Positions 26,848-35,778 of a stretch of 64,000 nucleotides of DNA are shown here, one piece after another. The position numbers and the translations under genes are program-made. The stretch is taken from positions 62,001-126,000 of the forward strand of contig NZ_JROM01000021.1 of the NCBI RefSeq assembly GCF_000786655.1, given 5' to 3'. How positions within the stretch are numbered: the stretch's first letter is position 1; the number at the start of each line of letters is the position of its first letter. Under the pieces are notes generated by a model, which searched no databases, was not told the DNA's origin, and was given only the letters and a program-made list of their open reading frames with translations. The stretch comes from Kocuria marina (lineage in GTDB: Bacteria > Actinomycetota > Actinomycetes > Actinomycetales > Micrococcaceae).

Positions 26848-28074
26848 CTACCGGGCGGCGCCGCGGTACAGCGACTCGAACGTGTCCAGTGTCTTGGCGA
26901 AGGAGTGGCGGGACACCATGTCCCGGCTGCGCTCGCCCATGGCCCGCCGCTGTTCGGGCGGGGCATCGAGGACCAGTTGCAGCTTGGTCGCGAGGTCCCC
27001 GGGATTGCCCGGGGAGAACAGGTACCCGTTGCGCCCCTCGTCCGCGAGGTGGGGCAGCGCGCGGGCGTTCGCGAGCACCACGGGGGTCGACGCGCTCATG
27101 GCCTCGAGCGTCACGAGCGACTGTAGTTCCGCCGTCCCGGGCTGGCAGAACACGTCCGCGCGGAGGTAGGCCGTGCGCAGCTGCTCGTCCGTGAGGAACC
27201 CTAGGAAATGGACCCGGTCCGCGACACCGCGTTCGTGCGCGAGATTCACGAGCCGGTCCAGCTGTTCCCCCTCCCCCACGATCTCGGCGTGGACGTTCTT
27301 CTGCCGCGGGATCAGGGCCACGGCCTCGATGAGTTCGTCCACGTTCTTCTCCACGGCCAGGCGTCCGCAGAACAGCACCACCGGATGATCCGGGTGCTCG
27401 ATCCGCTCCCCCGCGGCGGCCTCGTAGTCACCGGCCTGGATCCCGTTGGACACCGCGATGGCCCGGTCCGGCACACCGTTGTCGACCATGGTGCGCACCG
27501 CGAGCGGTGTGGGAGCGGTGATCACGTCACAGCGGCCGTACACGCGCGCGATGTCCCGCCACGAGACCTTGCGGTAGCCGCGCACGAACCACTGCGGGAA
27601 CGGCAGGAACGGCTCGATGTTCTCGGGGATGAAGTGATTGGTCCCCACGACCCGGACACCACGGCGCACGGCCTCACGGACCACCAGCCGGCCCAGGATG
27701 TAGTGGCACTGGACGTGGACCACGTCCGGGCGGACGTCGTCGAACACCCGCGCGACCTCCCGCGCGATCTCCCACGGGAAGCACAACCGGAAGTAGGGGT
27801 GGGTGAACGCGTGGTGGGAGCGGAACCGGTGCTCGGTCACCCCGGCGTCGTCCATGATCCGGGACGGGCCGCTCGTGGGCATGGGTGCCGCGACGTGGAC
27901 CTCGTGGCCCCGTTCCAGCATGCCGTGCGCGAGGCGGCGGGCGAACTGCGCGGAACCGTTGATGTCGGGCGGATAGGTTTCAGCGGTGATCAGTATTCTC
28001 AAGGCCTTGTGTTCCGTAGGGGGATCAGCGATCGATGGCGCGTTCGGTTCGTCGGGGTGTCGCTGTGTCCGCAA
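26848..28074 (-). CDS. GT4 family glycosyltransferase
   Basis: The GT-B enzyme has an N-terminal acceptor domain (RILITAETYPPDINGSAQFARRLAHGMLERGHEVHV), a linker with VVGTNHFIPENIEPF, and the C-terminal nucleotide-sugar domain with VLFCGRLAVEKNVDELIEA and the EX7E motif in AELQSLVTLEA. Relatives include mannosyltransferases of phosphoinositide or glycolipid synthesis, but the sugar cannot be assigned. The 408-residue reading uses TTG 28074, overlapping the next gene by 50 nt; a TTG at 28002 immediately before the conserved RILITAE is an alternative. Confidence 0.88.
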   Translation of the reverse strand: MRTQRHPDEPNAPSIADPPTEHKALRILITAETYPPDINGSAQFARRLAHGMLERGHEVHVAAPMPTSGPSRIMDDAGVTEHRFRSHHAFTHPYFRLCFPWEIAREVARVFDDVRPDVVHVQCHYILGRLVVREAVRRGVRVVGTNHFIPENIEPFLPFPQWFVRGYRKVSWRDIARVYGRCDVITAPTPLAVRTMVDNGVPDRAIAVSNGIQAGDYEAAAGERIEHPDHPVVLFCGRLAVEKNVDELIEAVALIPRQKNVHAEIVGEGEQLDRLVNLAHERGVADRVHFLGFLTDEQLRTAYLRADVFCQPGTAELQSLVTLEAMSASTPVVLANARALPHLADEGRNGYLFSPGNPGDLATKLQLVLDAPPEQRRAMGERSRDMVSRHSFAKTLDTFESLYRGAAR

Positions 28075-28978
28075 CCACCCCGCCGGTCAGCGCGTCCTGC
28101 TGGGCGCGTGCGGCCGCCCGGCGTTGCAGGACCTCGGGGTGGTGTCGCGAGAGCACGACCACGCCGACTATAGCAACGAGACCCGCGAGCCCCATGGCCG
28201 TTCCGAGGGCCGCGGTGAAGGAATCGCCGGCCTCCCCCAGGACCACGAGGCCCAGGGCCACACCCACCATGGGGTCCACCACGGTGAGCCCGGCGATCAC
28301 GAGATCCGGCGGTCCGCACGAGTAGGCGCACTGCACCATCCACCCGCCCAGCGCGGCCGCGACCACGATCATGAGCACGCTCGTCCACCGGATGTCCGCG
28401 AACCCGCTGGACGTGATCGTGGTGGCGGTCAAGCGGACCAGCACGGCCACGAAACCGTACAGCAGCCCCGCTCCCAGGACGTAGAACATGCTGATCCGGT
28501 GCCGGCGCACGAACAGCTCGCACACACCGATGAGCACGACGAGGGCCACGAGCAGCGCGACCACGGTGTTCTCCGCACGGGCCCCGGGTACGTGGGTGGG
28601 ATCCGTCCCGGTCACGGCGCACACCACGAACGTGGCCCCGCCCACGGTGCACAGGGCCACGGCGAGCCACGTGCCGCGGTTGATGACCAGGTGGCGGTGC
28701 CGGGCGTGCAGCAGCGTGGTGATCACGAGCGCGATCACCCCGATGGGTTGCACCACGGTCACGGTCGCGAGGGAGAGCGCCGCGACGTTCAGCACCGTTC
28801 CGAGGCCCAGCAGCGCGAGTCCGCTGAGCCAGCGCAGATTGCGCACGAGGGCCCACAGCCCCCGCGGTGTCAACGGTCCCTCGGTGTGCCCGGTGACCGC
28901 CACGGACTGCGTCTGCGTACCGAGCGCGAGACACACCGCCGAGCTCAGTGCGAGAGCCACCGCGAGCCACTGCATCAC
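28025..28978 (-). CDS. DMT/EamA-like multi-helix transporter
   Basis: The 317-residue protein has about nine to ten helices (starting LAVALALSSAVCLALGTQTQ) in the drug/metabolite transporter pattern, with the conserved VVQPIGVIALVITTLLHAR and a second-half counterpart TVVDPMVGVALGLVVLGE. Substrate is unknown. It overlaps the glycosyltransferase start, so the pair is probably co-transcribed and may serve glycolipid export or precursor supply (inference). Start is GTG 28978 or ATG 28975. Confidence 0.82.
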   Translation of the reverse strand: MMQWLAVALALSSAVCLALGTQTQSVAVTGHTEGPLTPRGLWALVRNLRWLSGLALLGLGTVLNVAALSLATVTVVQPIGVIALVITTLLHARHRHLVINRGTWLAVALCTVGGATFVVCAVTGTDPTHVPGARAENTVVALLVALVVLIGVCELFVRRHRISMFYVLGAGLLYGFVAVLVRLTATTITSSGFADIRWTSVLMIVVAAALGGWMVQCAYSCGPPDLVIAGLTVVDPMVGVALGLVVLGEAGDSFTAALGTAMGLAGLVAIVGVVVLSRHHPEVLQRRAAARAQQDALTGGVVADTATPRRTERAIDR

Positions 28979-29145
28979 CGATTCATCACGTCCTCCATCA
29001 CGGTCTCATCGTAGGGCTCGGGGGCGCGGCGGGCCTGGGAGTTCACCGCATGTTCGCACCGGGGCACGACGGATCCCATACCGCCGGATGAGATGTGCGC
29101 CGGAGACGGAGGAGACGCGCCCTCGAGGACGCCCCCGGACACGGC

Positions 29146-29182
29146 GGAGGCCGGGTCGCGACGACGGCGACCCGGCCTCCGG
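29146..29182 (-). terminator. 15-bp hairpin after the Holin-X gene
   Basis: CGGAGGCCGGGTCGC (29146-29160) and its exact complement (29168-29182) enclose a 7-nt loop, 34 nt after the stop at 29217. It separates this gene from the EamA/glycosyltransferase pair. The rest of 28979-29216 shows no other feature. Confidence 0.8.
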
Positions 29183-29216
29183 CACGGCTGGCGACTCGTG
29201 CGAGCCGCGCACCCGG

Positions 29217-30128
29217 TTACTTCTTGAGCAGCTTGCGCAGGAACACGAGGAACGCGGACCCGGCGGCCACGGCGACCGCGAGGGGCTGCCAGCGCTCGCT
29301 CAGGACGTCCTGGGCGGACATGGAACCGGCGGGACGGACCCCCTGGGAGCCACCCTTGGACGCGAAGGTCTGCTTGACCGACTCCTGGGTCTCGGTGAAC
29401 GTGCGCTGGGTGCGGTCCACGAAACCCTGCGTGGCGGCCTGGACGGAATCAGCACGGTTCTGGGCGTCGTCGCGCAGGCTCTTGAGGTGCTCGCGGCGCA
29501 GCTTGAGGCGGTGGCGCAACTGCTCCTCGGTGGGCTTGACGGGCTTGACCTGGTTGGGGTCGTTGGCCGCCTCCTCCTTCTCCCGCTGCTTCTTCTGCTC
29601 GGCCTCGTTCATCTCACGCTGGACACGGCCCTCGTTGTACGCGGAGCCCTCCTTGACCACACCGAGGTCGTAGCGCAGCCCGAAAATGGCCTTCTTGGGC
29701 ATGAGCGGCAACGCGCTCTTGATCTTGGCGATCCCGATCAGCGCGAGCACGGCCAGGATGATGAGGAACAGCAGGGCGAGCAGCAGCGCGGCCAGCCACG
29801 CCGGCATCACGTGGGACAGGCCCGCGATGGCGGCGCCGATCAGGGCGATGACGGCGAGGCCCAGGAACACGAGACCGACCACCGCGAGCGCGGCGCCCAC
29901 GCCCATCTTGATGCCCTTCTCCTTGAGCTCCAGGAATGCCAGCTGGGCCTCGTCCTTGAGTTGCTTGGGGAGCAGTCGGGCGAAGACCTTGACGACGTCC
30001 ATGATGGACGCGGCACCCGGCTTCGTGGTGGTGCGAGTTCTTGCCCCGGACGAGTGTCCGGTGTGGCTGGACGAATGCCCGGTGCCGCCGGACGAGTGCC
30101 CGCTGTTGGGGCCCACTGCATGGCTCAT
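29217..30128 (-). CDS. Holin-X (phage holin superfamily III) membrane protein
   Basis: The 303-residue protein starts at ATG 30128 with GGAGG at 4 nt. It has a Ser/Gly/His/Thr-rich N-terminus (about 1-40), an amphipathic stretch (VKVFARLLPKQLKDEAQLAFLELKEKG), two membrane helices (about 75-97 and 107-133), a charged coiled-coil-like region (about 160-225) and a final hydrophobic segment. This is the chromosomal actinobacterial Holin-X layout; no phage genes are nearby, so lysis is not implied. Role unknown. Confidence 0.82.
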   Translation of the reverse strand: MSHAVGPNSGHSSGGTGHSSSHTGHSSGARTRTTTKPGAASIMDVVKVFARLLPKQLKDEAQLAFLELKEKGIKMGVGAALAVVGLVFLGLAVIALIGAAIAGLSHVMPAWLAALLLALLFLIILAVLALIGIAKIKSALPLMPKKAIFGLRYDLGVVKEGSAYNEGRVQREMNEAEQKKQREKEEAANDPNQVKPVKPTEEQLRHRLKLRREHLKSLRDDAQNRADSVQAATQGFVDRTQRTFTETQESVKQTFASKGGSQGVRPAGSMSAQDVLSERWQPLAVAVAAGSAFLVFLRKLLKK

Positions 30129-30318
30129 GCCGCCTCCGATGAGTACGTGGTGCTGAACGGTTGATCTGATTTCAAAATACCATTCGGCCGCGCGCCCAAC
30201 GAGCAGGGACGGGCGCGACACGTCGGGCGTGACGGGGCTCGGAGCAGGTCAACCACGGGGGGCTGTGGAAAACTGAAATCGTTCATTGAAAGCAGATTCC
30301 TGCACATAAGTCAGCATT
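30129..30318. other. AT-richer intergenic stretch
   Basis: This gap and the following 60 nt are visibly richer in A and T than the surroundings. The minus-strand part must hold the Holin-X promoter. No RNA gene is evident. Just inside the next locus, AATCA-N4-TGATT (30332-30345) is an inverted repeat. The composition suggests a junction or acquired sequence at the 5' end of the broken amidohydrolase. Confidence 0.4.
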
Positions 30319-31375
30319 GTGAGCTATTCAAAATCACGCATGATTCACCAAAGATCTTATTGTTGGGTGATTTCTTCGAGAGGGTTCACGGCCCCGCAGA
30401 TCGAGGCTCCCGCGTCCGACGTCATCGACTGGCGCCGCCACATCCACGCCCACCCGGAGCTGTCCTACAAGGAGCACGCGACATCCGACTTCGTGGTGGA
30501 GAAACTCACGAGCTTTGGCCTCTTCCCCGAGCGCCCCACCGAGACCTCGGTGACGGTACTGATCCAGGGCCGGGGGCCGGGTAGGACAGTGGCGTTGCGC
30601 GCGGACCTGGACGCCCTGCCTTTGCAGGAGGAGGCCGGGGACTCCTTCGCCTCCACGGTGAACGGTGTCATGCATGCGTGCGGTCATGACGCCCACACGG
30701 CCATGCTGCTGGGCACCGCCCAGGTGCTGAGCGGTCTCACGGACAGCTTCGACGGCGCCGTCAAGCTGATCTTCCAGCACGCGGAGGAGACTCCCCCGGG
30801 CGGCGCCAAGGAGCTCGTGGGCCAGGGTGTGCTCGAGGGTGTGGACGCGATCTTCGGCGTGCATATGGCGAACCAGGCCACCGGCACGATCTCCGTGCGC
30901 AAGGGCGTCACCTCGACCGTGGCCGGCGGCTTCTTCGCCACGATCAAGGGTCAGGGCTCCCACGCGTCCATGCCGCAGAACGGCGTGGACCCGGTGTTGG
31001 TCGCCGCGCAGGTCACGGTCGCGCTGAACACGATCGTCTCCCGCAGCGTGGCCCCCGACCACATGAACGTGGTCAACGTGGGCATGATCAGGGCAGGCGA
31101 AGCCCCCAACGTCATCCCGGACACCGCCCGGATCGGCGTGTCCATGCGCACGGTCGCGGACGAGGACTGGGAGATCCTCAGGTCCCGCGCGACCGACATC
31201 GTGGAGAACACGTGCGCCGCCTACGGTGCCACGGCCACGTTCGAATGGGCCGACGGCTACCCCGTGATCGTCAACGACGACGACGTCGCGCAGATCGGCT
31301 ACGACGCCGCGGTGTAGGCCCTGGGCGAGGACAAAGTCTCCTGGGGCCCGGGCACGTCCGCCTCCGACGACTTCC
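30319..31375 (+). pseudogene. M20 family amidohydrolase, truncated with in-frame stop
   Basis: The frame encodes an M20D-type metal-dependent amidohydrolase: WRRHIHAHPELSYKEHATSD, ALRADLDALPLQEE, MHACGHDAHTAMLLG and FQHAEETPPGGAKELV are intact over about 330 residues. It then meets TAG at 31315-31317, after which the same frame continues with ALGEDKV and GTSASDDF, the expected M20 C-terminal motifs, before homology ends near 31376. The first 20 or so residues (from GTG 30319) are not family-like and sit in AT-rich DNA, so the 5' end may be damaged too. Hydrolytic activity is unlikely. Confidence 0.85.
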
Positions 31376-32152
31376 GCCGGGATCGGCATGATTCTGGTGT
31401 ACGGGGTCCTCTCCCCGTTCGTGGTCGTGCGCGACTTCCGGTGGATGTACTTCCTGCTGGCCGTCCTGCTCGTGGTCGCCACGCTCATGTTCGTCAAGCT
31501 CGTGCCGGCGGCGCCGGAACTGCCGGGCGACGGCGCGGCGTCGTCCGCTGCGGCCTCCGGCACCGAGGCGGCGGGCACCAAGGAGAGTGCCAAAGCGACG
31601 GCGAAGAAGGACGTCTCGATCCTCGACGCCTGGAAGAACCGCAACTCCCTGGTGCTGGGGCTGTGCCTGCTGCTCAACAACCTGGTGGGCGTGGGGCTGC
31701 TGACATGGCTCGCCACGATGTACTCGCAGCAGTTCGGGATCACGCCTACCGGGTGGCAGTACATGGTCGTGATGCTCGGTTACGGGCTCTCGCTGTGGAT
31801 CGCCACCTCGACCGGACCCGGCGTGGTCGAGAAGTGGTTCGAGAACAACGAGAAGGTGTTCATGCTGATCATGTCCGTGATCGGCGCGTTCGTGGGCGGC
31901 ATGGCGCAGGGCGCGCTGATCGGCGCCGTCGTGGACGCCGCGGGGTACACCACCGCGTTCGTGGTGCTGGGCGTGCTGCTCGTGCTGGGCGGTCTCGCGC
32001 CGTTCCTGCTCCGGGAACCGCGCACCCCGCTCGATCCGCAGGGTCCGCGCGCGGCGGGACCCGATGCGGACACCACCACGCCCCCTGGCGAACCCCACAC
32101 GGGCGTGGACTCCGCCGCGGGCACCACGGGCCGGTCCGGCACCCGGCGGTGA
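31376..32152 (+). pseudogene. MFS transporter, C-terminal half only
   Basis: An open frame of about 255 residues (ATG 31388, but homology appears to begin at GIGMILVYG just before) encodes roughly the last seven helices of a major facilitator: a central helix pair, a polar Ala/Ser loop, helices such as LVLGLCLLLNNLVGVGLLTWLATMY and a hydrophilic tail ending at 32152. The first half of the transporter is missing and is replaced by the end of the M20 gene. The pair is best explained by one deletion spanning the M20 3' end and the MFS 5' half. Confidence 0.8.
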
Positions 32153-32173
32153 GCCCCGCCGGGTGATGGCCCG

Positions 32174-33016
32174 TCAGGCCACGGTGGCAGCGGTTCGACC
32201 GCTCGCCGTCGTGGCCTGTTCCGTGTCCAGGCGGCCGTCCTGCATGCTCACGCACGCGTCCGCGAGGGGGATGAACTCGGTGTCGTGCGTGACCACGAGG
32301 GACGCCAGACCGAACGAGTGGGTCAGATCCGCGAGCAGTTCCATGACGCTGCGGGACCGCGCGTGGTCCAGCGCCGCGGTGGGCTCGTCCACGAGCAACA
32401 GGTGCGGCCTGTTCATGAGCGCCCGGGCGATGTTGACGCGCTGGCGCTGCCCACCCGAGAGCTGATGGGGGCGGCGGTCCGCGCAGTTCTCGAGTCCCAC
32501 CTGTGCGAGCAATTCGTCCGCCCGGGTGCGGGCTCGCGCGAGGTCCTTGCCCCTGGCCCCGGCCACGTGCGCGGCGAGCACGAGTTGTTCGCGGGCGGTC
32601 AGCGAGGCCAGGAGATTGGGCTGCTGGAACACGATGCCCGTGTGATCCCGGCGGATCCCGGCGAGCTCCCGTTCGGGCAGCTCCTCGAGACGGCGGCCCG
32701 CCACGGACACCGAGCCGGAACTCGGGCGGACCAGCCCGGCGGCCACGGCGAGCAGCGAGGACTTGCCGGACCCGGACGGCCCCACGAGCGCCGTCATGGT
32801 GCCCGCGGCCAACTCGAGGGACACGCGGTCCAGGGCCCGGACAGTGCGGGGTTCGCCCCGCTCGTCGGTGCCGTCCGGGTATTCCAGACCGAGGTCGGTC
32901 ACCCGCAGGGCGGGGTCGTCGGTCGAGTGCTCGCGCGGCCCGTCCGGGCGTGCCGCTGCGGTGTGGTTGTCCATGGGGTCTCCTGCGCGGTGACGGGGGT
33001 GGGTGTCGGAATGCAT
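32174..33016 (-). CDS. MacB/LolD-type ABC transporter ATP-binding protein
   Basis: The 280-residue ATPase has Walker A GPSGSGKSSLL, Q-loop FQQPNLL, signature LSGGQRQRVNIARAL, Walker B LLLVDEPTAAL and H-loop VVTHD. The sequence type (IRRDHTGIVFQQPNLL) is that of the LolD/MacB/FtsE-like family, which works with FtsX-type permeases. ATG 33016 follows GGAGG at 9 nt; ATG 32974 with AGGAG at 5 nt is an equally good start. It lies 2 nt downstream of its permease. Confidence 0.92.
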   Translation of the reverse strand: MHSDTHPRHRAGDPMDNHTAAARPDGPREHSTDDPALRVTDLGLEYPDGTDERGEPRTVRALDRVSLELAAGTMTALVGPSGSGKSSLLAVAAGLVRPSSGSVSVAGRRLEELPERELAGIRRDHTGIVFQQPNLLASLTAREQLVLAAHVAGARGKDLARARTRADELLAQVGLENCADRRPHQLSGGQRQRVNIARALMNRPHLLLVDEPTAALDHARSRSVMELLADLTHSFGLASLVVTHDTEFIPLADACVSMQDGRLDTEQATTASGRTAATVA

Positions 33017-33018
33017 GC

Positions 33019-34134
33019 TCAGTTACCTCCCAGGGCGATCATCGGATCCACGGTGGACACGCGGCGCACGGCAAGCACGGACCCGATCAGTCCGAGCGCC
33101 AGGACACCGGCCACGGGCAGGACCACGGTCGCGGCGCTCAGCACGAACGGGACCGCGGACCCCGCGAGCGCACCGCCGGCGATCCCCAGGCCGCCGCCCA
33201 CGAGCACGCCGATCATGAGCACCACGGCGGCCTGGATGAGGGAATCCCGCACCACGTAACCCCGGCTCGCGCCGAGAGCGCGCAGCACCGCGATGTCCCG
33301 GGTGCGCTGGATGGTCCACACGGTCAGGAACGAGATCACCACCAGGGCGCTGATGCCGTAGAGGAAGCCCTGCATCATGCGCAGTGAACCCTGCTCCGAC
33401 TCGTAGGCGGGCAGCGCCGCGAAGGCGTCCCCGGTGTCCAGGGCCACGGTTCCGGTGCGCTCCGCGACGCCCTCGGGGACGGTGTCCGTAGTGAGGGCCA
33501 GGGCGGTGGCCTGCTCGGGGTCGTCGGTGTGGGCCACGGCGGGGAAGTCCCCCGTGCTGAACCACACGACCGGGACGTGGCTGTAGTACTCGTCCGCCAC
33601 GACTCCGGTGACCCTCAGGGACGTGCCGGCCAGCGTCACCGCGTCCCCCACGCCCACGTTCATCTCGTGCGCGAGCGTCTCGCTGACCACCGCGGTGCCG
33701 TCCTGCGGGTGCGTCGCTCCGTCGACGCCGCTCAGACCGGGCGCGAGCCGCGAGCCCGGTTCGAGCGCGACACCCGCGACCGACGTCGCCGACGCGGCGT
33801 CGTCGGAGGAGTTCGTGCCGTCCCCGGCGTGCGCGGTGGTCTGCACGAGGCCGAGCCGCTCCACGTCGTGCACGCCCACGGCGTCACGCCACGCGCGCGT
33901 TTCGTCCGCGGTGATCCGGGACGTGGTGAAGGACGGGTCGGACGCGTCCCGCGCCGGGGCGCTGAGCACGAAGCGCTGCGCCTGCAACCGTTCCAGGGCC
34001 GAGGTGTTCTGGTGGCCGAGCCCGTTGGTCAGCCCGGTGAGCAGGACAAGCAACAGCGTGATCAGGGCCACGACGGTCGCGAGCAACGCGAACCGCCCCT
34101 TGGCGAACGTGATGTCCCTCAGGGACAGGTACAT
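33019..34134 (-). CDS. FtsX/MacB-type ABC transporter permease
   Basis: The 371-residue protein has the four-helix FtsX design: helix 1 (about 14-38), a large extracytoplasmic domain (about 40-250), then three helices (about 262-284, 307-330, 335-357) with the conserved RTRDIAVLRALGASRGYVVRDSLIQ between. Such systems export lipids or peptides, or transmit force for cell-envelope response. GGGAG precedes ATG 34134. It is divergent from the two-component genes at 34495, which may control it. Confidence 0.9.
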   Translation of the reverse strand: MYLSLRDITFAKGRFALLATVVALITLLLVLLTGLTNGLGHQNTSALERLQAQRFVLSAPARDASDPSFTTSRITADETRAWRDAVGVHDVERLGLVQTTAHAGDGTNSSDDAASATSVAGVALEPGSRLAPGLSGVDGATHPQDGTAVVSETLAHEMNVGVGDAVTLAGTSLRVTGVVADEYYSHVPVVWFSTGDFPAVAHTDDPEQATALALTTDTVPEGVAERTGTVALDTGDAFAALPAYESEQGSLRMMQGFLYGISALVVISFLTVWTIQRTRDIAVLRALGASRGYVVRDSLIQAAVVLMIGVLVGGGLGIAGGALAGSAVPFVLSAATVVLPVAGVLALGLIGSVLAVRRVSTVDPMIALGGN

Positions 34135-34494
34135 GGTGATCTCCCATGGGTCGAAAGACTGTTCCCCTCAAGCCTCGCGGGCAGCCGCCGCCCGCGGATC
34201 GCCCCGCGGGTGGAACCCGTCCCGCCCCTCGGAGGACACCGCGCTCAACCGATCGGTTGACCCGGCGCTCGCGTCGCGTGCGTAGCATGGCGGGAGGCCG
34301 GGCCCTGCGGTGCGCAGCGTCCGCCGGTGGCGGCTTTCCCCTGAGCAGGTCACCGCGCAGCGCTCGGGACGGCCCGCTCCGAGCGGGACACCGCCCTCTC
34401 GTGGACGCGCTCGCCACCCGGCCACGACGACGCCGCCGTCCCCGGCAGACCACCCGACGACACGACCACCGCACGACCCGGAAGGAGCCCCCGA
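34135..34494. other. 360-nt divergent control region, ABC transporter / two-component system
   Basis: No gene is apparent. It holds a perfect 16-bp palindrome (34245-34260), a TTGACC at 34257-34262 with TAGCAT at 34283-34288 (20-nt spacing, long for a promoter), and small hairpins such as CCCGCT-CCG-AGCGGG at 34373-34387. These lie in the probable 5' untranslated region of the kinase gene. Confidence 0.5.
34245..34260. promoter_or_regulatory. perfect palindrome TCAACCGATCGGTTGA
   Basis: A 16-bp perfect dyad midway between the divergent ABC transporter and kinase genes. Its right half forms part of TTGACC, a -35-like element for the plus strand. A dimeric repressor or the NarL-type regulator encoded downstream could bind here (inference). 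Confidence 0.5.
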
Positions 34495-35778
34495 GTGCGC
34501 GAGGACCTCTCCACCCCCGCCGTGCTGAGCGCCCTGCGGGTCACGTTGCACGTGAGCTTCGCGGCGCTGCTGGTGCTCGCGGCCGTGCGTGCGGTTTTGC
34601 GCCTGAGCCGGGCCCCGGGCGGCGGGGCGATGATCGCCGTCGTCCTGGGATTGAGCGTGCTGCTCGCGGCGGTCTACCTCGCGGGGACCCTGGTGGAGAA
34701 CCGTGTGGCGCGGGGTCGTGTGAGCCGGGAATCCCTGCGGTGGGGTCCCGTGTGGCTCGGGTTGATCGCGGCGCTGTGGGCCGCACTGGCCCTGCTGAGC
34801 CCGGACTTCTCGTGGGTCGCGTTCCCCCTGTTCTTCCTGTGCCCCATGGTGCTACCCACCGCGGCGGCACTGGTCGCGATCGTGGTGCTCACCGGCGTCG
34901 TGGTGCTGTCCCAGTACCTGCATGCCGCCCCGGGAGCGTTCACGGCGGGAATGGCGCTCGGACCCGCGATCGGTGCGATCGTCGCGCTGCTCGTGAGCTT
35001 CGGGTACCGGGCGTTGTACGAGGACACCCGCCGCCACGTGCGCGCGATCCGCGACCTCGAATCCACGCGCGCCGAGCTGGCCCGCCAGGAACGGGCCGCG
35101 GGGACCATGGCCGAGCGCGACCGGCTGTCCCGCGAGATCCACGACACCCTGGCCCAGGGCCTGACCTCGATCGTGCTGGTCTCACGGGCCGCCCAACGCT
35201 CGCTGGAACGCGCCGAGCTGGACGCGGCCCGCGCGCAACTGGCCACGATCGAGGACACGGCCGCGGCCGACCTCGCGGAGGCGCGTCGGTTCGTGCGGGA
35301 CCTCGCCGCGCCGGCACCGGGTGACTCCCTGCCCGCCGTGCTCGCCGAGGTATGTCACCGCACCCGGGAGGCGGCCCGCGCCATGGGCGCGCCGCTCACG
35401 TGCGAGTTCACGGTGGAGGGCACGGTCCCCGAGCTGTCCGCCCCGCAGCGCACGCTGTTCGTCCGGGCGGCACAGTCCACGCTCGCGAACGTGACCTCGC
35501 ACGCGCGGGCGTCACGCGCCGTCGTGACCCTGGCAGGTTGGGACGACGCCGTGACGCTGGACGTCGTGGACGACGGCGCGGGCTTCAGACCGCGTTCCGC
35601 CGCCGACGACGCACGCGACGACAGCTTCGGACTGGCCCACCTGCGCCGTCGCGCGCACGAGCTCGGGGCCGTCCTGACCGTGGAGTCCGAACCCGGCGCC
35701 GGAACGGCCGTGAACCTGCGGTTGCCCCTGCCCGCGCCGGAAGCCACCCGCCCCCTAGCGAACGGAGACACCCCATGA
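34495..35778 (+). CDS. sensor histidine kinase, NarL/DesK (HisKA_3) type
   Basis: The 427-residue protein begins at GTG 34495 (AAGGAG at 8 nt). It has six or so N-terminal helices (residues 10-180) with no large sensory domain, a dimerisation helix pair with REIHDTLAQGLTSIV containing phospho-accepting His216, and a HATPase_c domain (about 300-415) with DDGAGF and FGLAHLRRRAHELGA. It is coupled to the response regulator by ATGA. The signal is unknown; membrane-embedded sensing is likely. Confidence 0.95.
   Translation: MREDLSTPAVLSALRVTLHVSFAALLVLAAVRAVLRLSRAPGGGAMIAVVLGLSVLLAAVYLAGTLVENRVARGRVSRESLRWGPVWLGLIAALWAALALLSPDFSWVAFPLFFLCPMVLPTAAALVAIVVLTGVVVLSQYLHAAPGAFTAGMALGPAIGAIVALLVSFGYRALYEDTRRHVRAIRDLESTRAELARQERAAGTMAERDRLSREIHDTLAQGLTSIVLVSRAAQRSLERAELDAARAQLATIEDTAAADLAEARRFVRDLAAPAPGDSLPAVLAEVCHRTREAARAMGAPLTCEFTVEGTVPELSAPQRTLFVRAAQSTLANVTSHARASRAVVTLAGWDDAVTLDVVDDGAGFRPRSAADDARDDSFGLAHLRRRAHELGAVLTVESEPGAGTAVNLRLPLPAPEATRPLANGDTP

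Noticed and set aside
29217-30128. Prophage hypothesis from the holin-like protein
   Set aside because: Chromosomal Holin-X proteins are common in actinobacteria and no phage structural, lysis or integrase gene is nearby.
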